Positions 1 to 5,504 of a DNA stretch of 5,504 nt are shown in pieces (position 1 is the first letter of the stretch; each line of letters begins with the position of its first letter). Below the pieces are notes generated by a model, which was not told the DNA's origin, ran no database searches, and was given only the letters and a program-made list of their open reading frames with translations. The DNA is from Bacillota bacterium. GTDB lineage: Bacteria; Bacillota; Clostridia; Lachnospirales; Cellulosilyticaceae. The position numbers and the translations under genes are program-made. The stretch lies in contig JAEYNQ010000009.1 of the NCBI GenBank assembly GCA_023412455.1, forward strand, positions 1-5,504, in the 5' to 3' direction.

Positions 1-3000
1 TCTCTTCATAACGATAATCATCTGTGTAATGCCATATAATATCATCCCAAGCATTTAAGGTATAGTTTCTAAGACCTACATTAGGATGGCTTCCATTAAT
101 GGTATACATCCATCCAGAATGATTGCCATTGTCAAATTCGCCTAGCCACTCTCCTCCTGGTGATTTAATACTTCCTATATAGCCTGATTGGGTCTCATCA
201 TAAGCCATTCCTCTCTCTGTAAGTACCTTATCAAAGACATCAAAAACAACTGAACCCTTTGGAACATTAACTGTGGTTTTGTCAATCCAAGTAGGTAGAC
301 TAGAAGCATCGTTTTTAAAAGTATGGGTTGTTCCACCTTCTCCATGCTTTGTATCTCCTTTAAGTGTAAAGGTAACAGTAATATTCTCACTAGGAGTAGG
401 CTTATTGGGTTGCTCACTCAGGGCTAAAGTAATCATTACTGTCTTAGGTGTTCCCGCTGCTACTTCCTCTGCTGAAACACTAAAGGTCTTTGTTTGAGTA
501 CTGTAACCTTCCTTAAAAATGGTATAAGAATAACTTCCTGCCTCTAAGGCATAGCTATTTGCAGCAATAGGTGCTACGATTTGACCCTTACTATCCTTTA
601 CTTCTACAGTAGCTCCCTCTGGGCTTACACTAAAAGTAACAGGACAATGAGGTACTTTCTTAGGGGCTATAGCAAAAATATTAGCAGAGTCATTTTTGTA
701 GTATAACGTACCCTCTTTATCGCAAATCACACTTGTAATACAGTAATTTTGCAGGCTACCCTCTGGTGTATAAAGCTCACTATAAATAGGCTCTGTCTGC
801 CCTGCACTATCTTCTATAACAGTAATACCACCAGGTGCTTTATTATAGGTGGCATAAAGATATACTTTGCCTGTATCTGCTTCATAGTAGTTAGAAAGAA
901 GTAAGGAGCATTGGGGGTAAGCTGTCATTGGCACACGATAAATTTCTTCTAATGTGTCTGCATCAGCTACAATAACTGCACTTCCTGTACTGTTAAGCCC
1001 CCCTAAGCCAAAGTAAATACGTCCATTATAAACTACTGGAGTAGAAGTACTTTGACTCCCATAATTTTTATACTTTATCCCTTCAAAGGTGCCATCCTCT
1101 TTGACTTTTACAGAATAAAGATAACTCGCCTTGGTGGTAAAATAAATACGACCTGAAGTCTTATCATACGCTACACCTGAACGTCCATCGCCATAGATGC
1201 TTTCTTTAGCAATTAATTCCCCTGTATATTTATTACGTGAATACAGATAACCTCCTGCAGACTTATAATCGCTTACTCCATTATCTGAAGGATAAATGAC
1301 ATAGTCTCCTGTAACATAAGGTCCTACCCAATAATAACCCCCTAAAGTAGGTATTTTCCATGTGGCATATTTGGTTTCATTTTTTGCTGTTTGGTCTTCA
1401 TCTGTGAGAGAAACACAAACGAAATGACCTAATCCCACTTCACTTTGCCAAAAACCTGTATAAATATAGCCATCTGAATAAGCCACTGAAGAAAGGGCTT
1501 GACCGCCGAAAGCTTCACTCACCCAAAGAGATGTTAAGGTTTTGGCATCAAAGGCTTGGAGAATCCCACCACTTAGCGGTGCAATAATCATACCTTCTGC
1601 ATAAATAGGTGGGGTATAGCCCCAGTCAGGTGCTGCCACCATCTCTGCTTGTTGTAGAATCTCTCCTGTTTCTTTACTTAATTTATAGAGTTTCTTGCCT
1701 ACCATAGTGACAATTGAGTCATCTACTATAATCTGAACACTAGGACTCTCATTCCATCCTGAGCCCATTTTCTTAGCCCATTTTAGCTCTGCCTCACTGG
1801 AAATCCTAGCTGTTCTAGCAGAAGTAATGGCCATATTGCTTGCGTTTCCACGATAATTTGACCAGTCTGAACCTACATCTTGTAAGTTACTTGGCGCTGC
1901 TTTATCTAAAGCAAGGACAAACTCCTTATCTTCTGCTGTAAAGCTTTGGCGTTTAGTAATATATGCTGCCTTACTTAAATTGTAGGTATACTCTTCGCCT
2001 TTTACTAAATGGGAGAATTGGCTAGGTTGATTGGTATCTGGCTCTACCCTATTCCCGTCTTTATCATAAACACACAAAATGGCATCACTAGGTGTTATTG
2101 TAAATGTTGCACGAGCTAAATCTTCTGTTGTGGCAACTACGTTATAGGTTTTTAGACCTTTTCTTTCTTTACCTGTTACTTCTATTTTAATGGTATTTTG
2201 CCCTTCCTTAATGGCTACTTCTTTTTTACCATTACTAAGTGCCTCATCATTTACCTTAATTTCACTCCAGTTTGCCTCATAAGCCACAGGTGTAATCACA
2301 AGTTTTTCACCTGATTTAACTGTTACTGTATAATCCGTTACATCCTCTGAGAACTTTTTATCTAGTTCAATCTCTTTATTATTTTGTTGCAGTGAAAGGC
2401 TCTTAAGGGCCGCCTCTCTTATAACAGTAACCTTATAATTTTCCTCTGTTCCATTATTATGATTTACTTTTACACTTAAATCGGTTTGACCTGCCTTAAG
2501 ATTAGCTAAGGTCGTTCCTTGTTTAAAATCAATAACCTGAGAAATATCTTGATTTAAACTGTTTGTATATGTAATACAAGTTGTTGTACCATCTTCCTCA
2601 TAATCTGCAAAGCTATTAATCTCTATAGAATCTTGGTTATAGGCAAGTTGAGGTAAAGTATACTCTGTGTTTTCCTCTGTAAAGGCTGGGGTAAGTTGTT
2701 CCTCCCAAAACCACAAACCTTTTACAGGTGCCTTTCCTTCAACTACTACCTCGCAATAAGGAGGGATGATGGGGTATCCATCCTCTGTAACGCCCCTAGC
2801 TGAAATAAGATAGGTACCTGCTGTATTAAAAGATAATTTAACCTTTCCTTCACTATCTGTTGTTTTTCCTTCAAGGGCAGCTCCAAAAGAACCATCTTCG
2901 TTAACGAGTACAATAGTTAAATGTTTCCCACCAACAATTGGTAGTTCCTCTACACTAGGTGTATTCATATACATAAGTGGTGAAATGCCCTTCAAGGTAA

Positions 3001-4369
3001 GTTCAAATTCTTCATTTACCTTAACTGTTTTACTGGTTTCTGTAAAATGTGTATAAATGTCTCCCCAGTAATCATCCTGATAAAAGAAATAAGAAATACG
3101 ATCTCCTTCCTCTAGTCTGGCAGCATCTACTGCATAGCCGGTAACGCCCCAAGAAACAGGAATACCATCATTAGGCATAATGTCATTAACCATAAAACCT
3201 GAGCTATACGCTATTTCCCCAAATGCCTTTGATATCATTCCTGATGATAGATCAAGATAATCTGTGGGATTACTCTCAAAGCTACTTCCATATTTTTCAA
3301 TATGGGCAGCCACTAGTGCGTCAAATACCGTAGGATCTGCTACTGGAATATCATTATGGTCTGTTGTGGCTACTGTGTAGCCATATTCTTCTGCTAAGCC
3401 ATCTTTTACTTCTAACTTCCCCGGTAAAAACTCTCTAAACTCAGAACTACTGGCACCAAAAAGCACCTCTATAGTTTCTACAGCTATGGGGTCTATCGCT
3501 ATGGGTTCTACAGCTATGGGTTCTACCGTTATCTCACAGAAAGGAGGGATGATGGGGTATCCATCCCCTGTAAAGCCGCTAGCTGAAATAAGATAGGTAC
3601 CTGCTGTATTAAAAGATAATTTAACCTTTCCTTCACTATCTGTTGTTTTTCCTTCAAGGGCAGCTCCAAAAGAGCCATCCTCATTAACAGGCACAATAGT
3701 TAAATACTCGCCTGCAATTGGTAAGTCCATAGCACTATTTGTTGTCATGCGACTAAAGGTTGAACTACCCATTAAGGTTAGTTCGAATTCTTCATTGGCC
3801 TTAACATTTTTACTCATCTCTGTAAAATGGGTATAAATATCTCCCCAACTAACAGTATCTTGATAGAAGAAATAGGAAATGCGGTCTCCTTCCTCTAACC
3901 TAGCTGTATCTGCTGCATAACTGGTAAAGCCATAAGAAACAGGGATACCATCATTAGGTGTATAATCATTTACCATAAACCCCGAACTTGAGGCTGATTC
4001 ACCAAATGCTTTGGAAAGCATACCTGATGAAATTTCAAGATAATCTGTAGGATTATTCTGAAAGCTACTTCCATATTTTTCAATATGGGCAGCCACTAGG
4101 GCATCAAATACCGTAGGATCTGCTACTGGAATATCATTATGGTCTTTTGTGGCTACTGCGTAGCCATATTCTTCTGCTAAGCCATCTTTTACTTCTAACT
4201 TCCTCGGTAAAAACTCACTAAAATCAGAAGTACTGGCCCCAAAAAGCACCTCTATTGTATTGGTCGCTGCTTGTGTGACTACTGTTACTCCTGATAAAAC
4301 TGTAAAACTCATTAATACTGCTAAAAATAGTGCTAATCTTTTGTGACCCTTTTTCCTTAAATCCTTCAT
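1..4369 (-). CDS. Secreted multidomain PQQ-propeller/DUF4430 protein, cobalamin-riboswitch controlled (C-terminus outside window)
   Basis: The frame is open for 1456 codons from ATG at 4369 and runs off the left edge. Residues 1-35 are a signal peptide: basic MKDLRKKGHKR, a hydrophobic core, and likely cleavage after VVTQA. Next come two repeats of about 245 residues (39-283 and 300-544) joined by a VEPIA/IDPIA linker. Two cadherin-like beta-sandwich domains follow (about 550-651 and 652-750; the second has the typical VTDYTVTV and GQNTIKIEV strands). Then come a PEGA-like domain (752-823), a PQQ-type beta-propeller (about 833-1237, with blades such as GKKLYKLSKETGEIL) and a second PEGA-like domain (about 1240-1320). 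Last is a DUF4430 domain from about 1330, with GWMYTING at 1419-1426 and the terminal IIWHYTDDY motif. DUF4430 is the fold of the transcobalamin C-terminal domain. Together with the upstream cobalamin riboswitch, this suggests surface corrinoid binding, which is inference. Any wall or membrane anchor would lie past the window edge. Confidence 0.95.
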   Translation of the reverse strand, partial: MKDLRKKGHKRLALFLAVLMSFTVLSGVTVVTQAATNTIEVLFGASTSDFSEFLPRKLEVKDGLAEEYGYAVATKDHNDIPVADPTVFDALVAAHIEKYGSSFQNNPTDYLEISSGMLSKAFGESASSSGFMVNDYTPNDGIPVSYGFTSYAADTARLEEGDRISYFFYQDTVSWGDIYTHFTEMSKNVKANEEFELTLMGSSTFSRMTTNSAMDLPIAGEYLTIVPVNEDGSFGAALEGKTTDSEGKVKLSFNTAGTYLISASGFTGDGYPIIPPFCEITVEPIAVEPIAIDPIAVETIEVLFGASSSEFREFLPGKLEVKDGLAEEYGYTVATTDHNDIPVADPTVFDALVAAHIEKYGSSFESNPTDYLDLSSGMISKAFGEIAYSSGFMVNDIMPNDGIPVSWGVTGYAVDAARLEEGDRISYFFYQDDYWGDIYTHFTETSKTVKVNEEFELTLKGISPLMYMNTPSVEELPIVGGKHLTIVLVNEDGSFGAALEGKTTDSEGKVKLSFNTAGTYLISARGVTEDGYPIIPPYCEVVVEGKAPVKGLWFWEEQLTPAFTEENTEYTLPQLAYNQDSIEINSFADYEEDGTTTCITYTNSLNQDISQVIDFKQGTTLANLKAGQTDLSVKVNHNNGTEENYKVTVIREAALKSLSLQQNNKEIELDKKFSEDVTDYTVTVKSGEKLVITPVAYEANWSEIKVNDEALSNGKKEVAIKEGQNTIKIEVTGKERKGLKTYNVVATTEDLARATFTITPSDAILCVYDKDGNRVEPDTNQPSQFSHLVKGEEYTYNLSKAAYITKRQSFTAEDKEFVLALDKAAPSNLQDVGSDWSNYRGNASNMAITSARTARISSEAELKWAKKMGSGWNESPSVQIIVDDSIVTMVGKKLYKLSKETGEILQQAEMVAAPDWGYTPPIYAEGMIIAPLSGGILQAFDAKTLTSLWVSEAFGGQALSSVAYSDGYIYTGFWQSEVGLGHFVCVSLTDEDQTAKNETKYATWKIPTLGGYYWVGPYVTGDYVIYPSDNGVSDYKSAGGYLYSRNKYTGELIAKESIYGDGRSGVAYDKTSGRIYFTTKASYLYSVKVKEDGTFEGIKYKNYGSQSTSTPVVYNGRIYFGLGGLNSTGSAVIVADADTLEEIYRVPMTAYPQCSLLLSNYYEADTGKVYLYATYNKAPGGITVIEDSAGQTEPIYSELYTPEGSLQNYCITSVICDKEGTLYYKNDSANIFAIAPKKVPHCPVTFSVSPEGATVEVKDSKGQIVAPIAANSYALEAGSYSYTIFKEGYSTQTKTFSVSAEEVAAGTPKTVMITLALSEQPNKPTPSENITVTFTLKGDTKHGEGGTTHTFKNDASSLPTWIDKTTVNVPKGSVVFDVFDKVLTERGMAYDETQSGYIGSIKSPGGEWLGEFDNGNHSGWMYTINGSHPNVGLRNYTLNAWDDIIWHYTDDYRYEE
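2738..3472 (-). repeat. N-terminal protein repeat, copy 2 (residues 300-544)
   Basis: This is the second copy, offset from the first by 783 bp (261 residues) and of equal length, from IEVLFGAS to CEVVVE. It shares long exact stretches with copy 1, including 95 identical bases (2796-2890 against 3579-3673). Elsewhere it differs by scattered substitutions and small compensating indels, such as QDDYWGDI in place of QDTVSWGDI. The pattern indicates an internal duplication, with some blocks either strongly conserved or homogenised by gene conversion. Confidence 0.9.
3477..3536 (-). repeat. 15-bp tandem repeat coding a VEPIA/IDPIA linker
   Basis: Three nearly perfect 15-bp units (3477-3491, 3492-3506, 3507-3521) and a degenerate fourth encode the pentapeptide series VEPIA-VEPIA-IDPIA-VETIE between the two large repeats. 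The unit is a multiple of three, so copy changes would keep the frame and only alter the spacer length. A proline every five residues suggests a stiff extended linker. Confidence 0.85.
3521..4255 (-). repeat. N-terminal protein repeat, copy 1 (residues 39-283)
   Basis: This is the first of two tandem 735-bp coding repeats in the large surface protein, from IEVLFGAS to CEITVE. The first half has features like those of a transcobalamin-type domain: an FDALVAAHIEKYG helix, then SSGFMVNDYTPND, then a LEEGDRISYFFYQD strand. These resemble in order the helix, the GWxYxVN turn and the GDxIxWxY strand of DUF4430. The second half, from about residue 185, looks like an immunoglobulin or carboxypeptidase-regulatory type beta-sandwich (KTTDSEGKVKLSFNTAGTYL). 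The repeat itself is seen directly; the fold assignment is inference. Confidence 0.9.
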
Positions 4370-4382
4370 ATCTTTCCTCCTC
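4370..4382 (-). promoter_or_regulatory. Ribosome binding site of the large surface protein gene
   Basis: On the minus strand the bases before ATG read GAGGAGGAAAGAT. The AGGAGG core (4381-4376) is a perfect Shine-Dalgarno match six bases from the ATG at 4369. This fixes the start and agrees with the signal peptide beginning there. Confidence 0.9.
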
Positions 4383-4422
4383 TTAAATTAAAATAAATTC
4401 ATACATTAAGAGGACATTTTTC

Positions 4423-4460
4423 AAATAAAAAAGACCCCTTAACGCGAACGCAAAGAGGCC
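4423..4460 (-). terminator. Rho-independent leader terminator downstream of the cobalamin riboswitch
   Basis: On the minus strand GGCCTCTTTGCG, a TTCG tetraloop and CGTTAAGGGGTC form a 12-position stem with some G-U pairs and one U-U mismatch. TTTTTT, A and TTT follow directly. It lies between the riboswitch and the ribosome binding site. That is the expected arrangement for ligand-dependent premature transcription termination, with cobalamin binding switching the gene off. The plus-strand side lacks a T-run, so it appears to act on the minus strand only. Confidence 0.85.
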
Positions 4461-4502
4461 TAATTTATAATCGCAATAAAATAAAATCACAATTATATCA
4501 CC

Positions 4503-4519
4503 CTCTATCGCTCGTAGAG
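4503..4519 (-). other. Small hairpin between riboswitch core and terminator
   Basis: CTCTA and TAGAG form a five-base stem around the seven-base loop CGAGCGA, 13 bases after the riboswitch P1 stem. Its position fits the 3' regulatory hairpin (P13) that in many cobalamin riboswitches makes a kissing loop with L5. I could find only a weak three-base match to the L5 loop here, so that role is not established. Confidence 0.4.
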
Positions 4520-4532
4520 TTATTAGTGAAAC

Positions 4533-4695
4533 TAAATAGGCAGGTTTTCTGACTTGAGCCTCATCATTCTTTTGGTCTTCCCAGTTTCCCAGTGACTTTT
4601 TCAAAAGAACTCTTCTCTTACAGCGGCGGGACCGTGTGGGACTTGCACCCAGCTTCCCTTTTAATTAAACACGCAAATATGTTTAAACCTATTTA
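4533..4695 (-). promoter_or_regulatory. Cobalamin (B12) riboswitch
   Basis: Read on the minus strand, all the hallmark blocks occur in order. The P1 5' arm is TAAATAGG (4695-4688). Then come AAAGGGAAGC (4661-4652), GGGTGCAAGTCCCAC (about 4650-4636), GTCCCGCCGCTGT (4632-4620) and the B12 box GGCTCAAGTCAGAAAACCTG (4560-4541). The P1 3' arm is CCTATTTA (4540-4533), which pairs with the first arm over eight bases. The class binds adenosyl- or other cobalamins and normally represses B12 synthesis, uptake or B12-independent isozyme genes. It sits in the leader of the large DUF4430 surface protein and is followed by a terminator, so repression by cobalamin is expected. Confidence 0.97.
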
Positions 4696-4700
4696 TACTT

Positions 4701-4738
4701 ATTCTATTATCTATTAATATATCACAAAAATTATTATA
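4701..4738 (-). promoter_or_regulatory. Possible promoter for the riboswitch leader
   Basis: Two weak candidates lie just upstream of the riboswitch on the minus strand. One is TTTGTG (4728-4723) with a 16-base gap to TAGAAT (4706-4701), which would start the transcript at the foot of P1. The other is a perfect TATAAT (4738-4733) without a good -35 box. The region is so AT-rich that chance matches are likely. Confidence 0.3.
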
Positions 4739-4864
4739 TTGTATACCCATTTATTATTTTTAATGGTTTTCTAAGCTCCCAACTCATTGGTTTATGTCCT
4801 TTGAAAAAATAGGATTTTATAGTGTTAAATAGATCCTTCTTAATCTGTAACTATCTCTCATTTT
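4739..4864. other. Divergent intergenic spacer, no recognised element
   Basis: This AT-rich stretch separates the riboswitch promoter area from the promoter of the small DUF4430 gene. The only structure I see is a weak inverted repeat, AGGAT (4811-4815) and ATCCT (4832-4836). No second riboswitch motif is present on the plus strand, so the small gene is not visibly under direct cobalamin control. Confidence 0.5.
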
Positions 4865-4893
4865 TTGCATAAAATATAATATAACCTTATATT
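4865..4893 (+). promoter_or_regulatory. Candidate sigma-A promoter of the small DUF4430 gene
   Basis: TTGCAT (4865-4870) and TATATT (4888-4893) are 17 bases apart, close to the TTGACA/TATAAT consensus. Transcription would start near 4900, just ahead of the AAAGGA ribosome binding site (4901-4906). That leaves a very short leader with no room for a riboswitch. A TATAAT at 4875-4880 lacks a matching -35 box. Confidence 0.5.
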
Positions 4894-4914
4894 TTGAAGA
4901 AAAGGACGATAATC

Positions 4915-5406
4915 ATGCAAAATCAATCTTTACTAGGCATTGCTATAGCTTCCTACCTACTACTCAATCAAACTCACTCTAATCCTCAATCGATACGTGG
5001 AGAAACTCCTATTCCATCTGTTAGTTTTGAAGTGCTTGGACCTGGTGGTAAACCTGTGATTCTCCCTACTAAAATAGTCCCTATTAATACAAATTCTACT
5101 GTACTTAGTGTGTCTATTGATGCACTTAAGGCTAGTCATTTAGATTTTGAAACAGGTGGTTCTGGTACTGATACTTACATTACTTCTATAGCAGGCCTCT
5201 CTCAACAAGATAATGGCCCTTTAAGTGGTTGGATCTATAAAGTCAATAATACTTTTCCACCTGAAGCACCAGCCGCCTATATGGTACAGCCTGGAGACCT
5301 CATTACTTGGGTTTATACCAATGACTTAGGCAAAGATATCGGTGCACCCTTAGTTATTCGTCAAAGTCATGCCAACAAAGTATCTATTAATAATCTGCGA
5401 TTCTAG
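4915..5406 (+). CDS. Small exported DUF4430 (transcobalamin-like) protein
   Basis: This encodes 163 residues from ATG 4915 to TAG 5406. A hydrophobic N-terminus (SLLGIAIASYLLL) is a signal peptide or membrane anchor. The rest is one DUF4430 domain: a SVSFEVLGPGG strand, a SVSIDALKAS helix, the core motif SGWIYKVNN, and the closing strand VQPGDLITWVYTNDLGKDIG. This family shares its fold with the C-terminal cobalamin-binding domain of transcobalamin and intrinsic factor. ATG 4915 is preceded by AAAGGA eight bases away. A TTG at 4894 would add MKKRTII and give a more typical basic signal peptide, but it has no ribosome binding site and overlaps the probable promoter. It is divergent from the riboswitch-controlled DUF4430 protein, so a shared corrinoid-binding role is plausible but inferred. 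Confidence 0.88.
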   Translation: MQNQSLLGIAIASYLLLNQTHSNPQSIRGETPIPSVSFEVLGPGGKPVILPTKIVPINTNSTVLSVSIDALKASHLDFETGGSGTDTYITSIAGLSQQDNGPLSGWIYKVNNTFPPEAPAAYMVQPGDLITWVYTNDLGKDIGAPLVIRQSHANKVSINNLRF

Positions 5407-5430
5407 CAAAAAAGTAATTATATAAGTGAG

Positions 5431-5482
5431 CTGCCCCCAATAAGTTAGACCTAAAAGTCCAACTTATTGGAGGCAGGTTTTT
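5431..5482 (+). terminator. IS-end hairpin with T-run: likely terminator and translation shield
   Basis: The arms 5431-5450 and 5457-5476 are inverted repeats of 20 positions with two mismatches around the loop CTAAAA. G and TTTTT follow (5477-5482). It could terminate transcripts from the small DUF4430 gene, which has no other terminator. The GGAGG ribosome binding site (5469-5473) of the next gene lies inside the 3' arm, so read-through transcripts would hide it. In minus-strand RNA the two mismatches become G-U pairs. Confidence 0.7.
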
Positions 5483-5504
5483 ATGACAAAATACAGTTTT
5501 GGGC
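5483..5504 (+). CDS. Start of IS3-family transposase OrfA (partial)
   Basis: ATG at 5483 lies nine bases after GGAGG (5469-5473) and opens the frame MTKYSFG before the window ends. IS150-type OrfA helix-turn-helix proteins often begin with MTKYSFE or similar. The position directly behind an IS-like end supports the call. Only seven codons are visible, so family assignment rests on this start and the terminal sequence. Confidence 0.55.

Larger units (their letters stand above)
5427..5504 (+). mobile_element. Left end of a probable IS3-family (IS150-like) insertion sequence
   Basis: A TG-initiated end, TGAGCTGCCCCCAATAAGTT, begins 20 bases after the stop of the small DUF4430 gene. A hairpin and a start codon in the OrfA position follow. 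The CCCCCAAxAAGTTAGAC block resembles ends I recall for IS150-type elements. The exact boundary and any target duplication cannot be fixed because the right end lies outside the window. Confidence 0.65.

Noticed and set aside
175..417. Minus-strand open frame of 80 codons
   Set aside because: It is out of frame with, and fully inside, the DUF4430 domain coding region of the large surface protein; its leucine-rich product has no recognisable domain.
273..497. Plus-strand open frame of 74 codons
   Set aside because: It is antisense to the large coding region, has no ribosome binding site or domain, and the minus-strand frame translates into recognisable domains here.
833..1866. PQQ-dependent dehydrogenase activity for the propeller
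   Set aside because: The blades resemble the PQQ-like repeat fold, but I see no catalytic or cofactor-binding signature of quinoprotein dehydrogenases; the domain is more likely structural or for binding.
4073..4090. Inverted repeat CCATAT/ATATGG, also present in the second repeat copy
   Set aside because: It lies inside the codons for HIEKYGS, has no T-run, and is duplicated only because the coding repeat is duplicated.
4383..4604. Minus-strand open frame of 73 codons in the leader
   Set aside because: It runs through the B12 box, the hairpin and the terminator, so its bases are explained by RNA structure and not by coding.
4811..4836. Inverted repeat AGGAT/ATCCT in the divergent spacer
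   Set aside because: Five-base arms in AT-rich DNA are expected by chance, and it is not placed at either promoter.

Overview
The window looks like chromosomal DNA from a low-GC Gram-positive anaerobe, most likely a clostridial or Lachnospiraceae-type Firmicute. The reasons are the AT-rich base composition, strong AGGAGG-type ribosome binding sites, a Gram-positive signal peptide, a cobalamin riboswitch with a U-tract terminator, and a secreted multidomain protein of the kind common in gut clostridia. I cannot name the species from the sequence.

Layout: positions 1-4369 on the minus strand hold one very large open reading frame. It begins at 4369 and runs off the left edge still open, so at least 1456 residues are present and the C-terminus is missing. 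It encodes a secreted modular protein: signal peptide, two near-identical 245-residue repeats, two cadherin-like beta-sandwich domains, a PEGA-like domain, a PQQ-type beta-propeller, a second PEGA-like domain, and a DUF4430 (transcobalamin C-terminal-like) domain cut by the window edge. Its 5' leader (about 4370-4700, minus strand) carries an unmistakable cobalamin riboswitch followed by a Rho-independent terminator, so expression should fall when cobalamin is plentiful. Divergently, 4915-5406 on the plus strand encodes a small exported protein that is essentially a single DUF4430 domain. Twenty bases after its stop codon begins what looks like the left end of an IS3/IS150-type insertion sequence. 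It has a 20-bp hairpin followed by a T-run and the first seven codons of a transposase OrfA-like gene.

How they work together (inference): the C-terminal domain of animal transcobalamin and intrinsic factor belongs to the DUF4430 family. Two divergent DUF4430 proteins around one cobalamin riboswitch suggest a cell-surface system that captures corrinoids or hands them to an importer. The N-terminal repeats of the large protein also have a DUF4430-like pattern, so it may carry three such modules on a propeller scaffold. No transporter gene is visible; one could lie beyond the left edge or beyond the insertion sequence.
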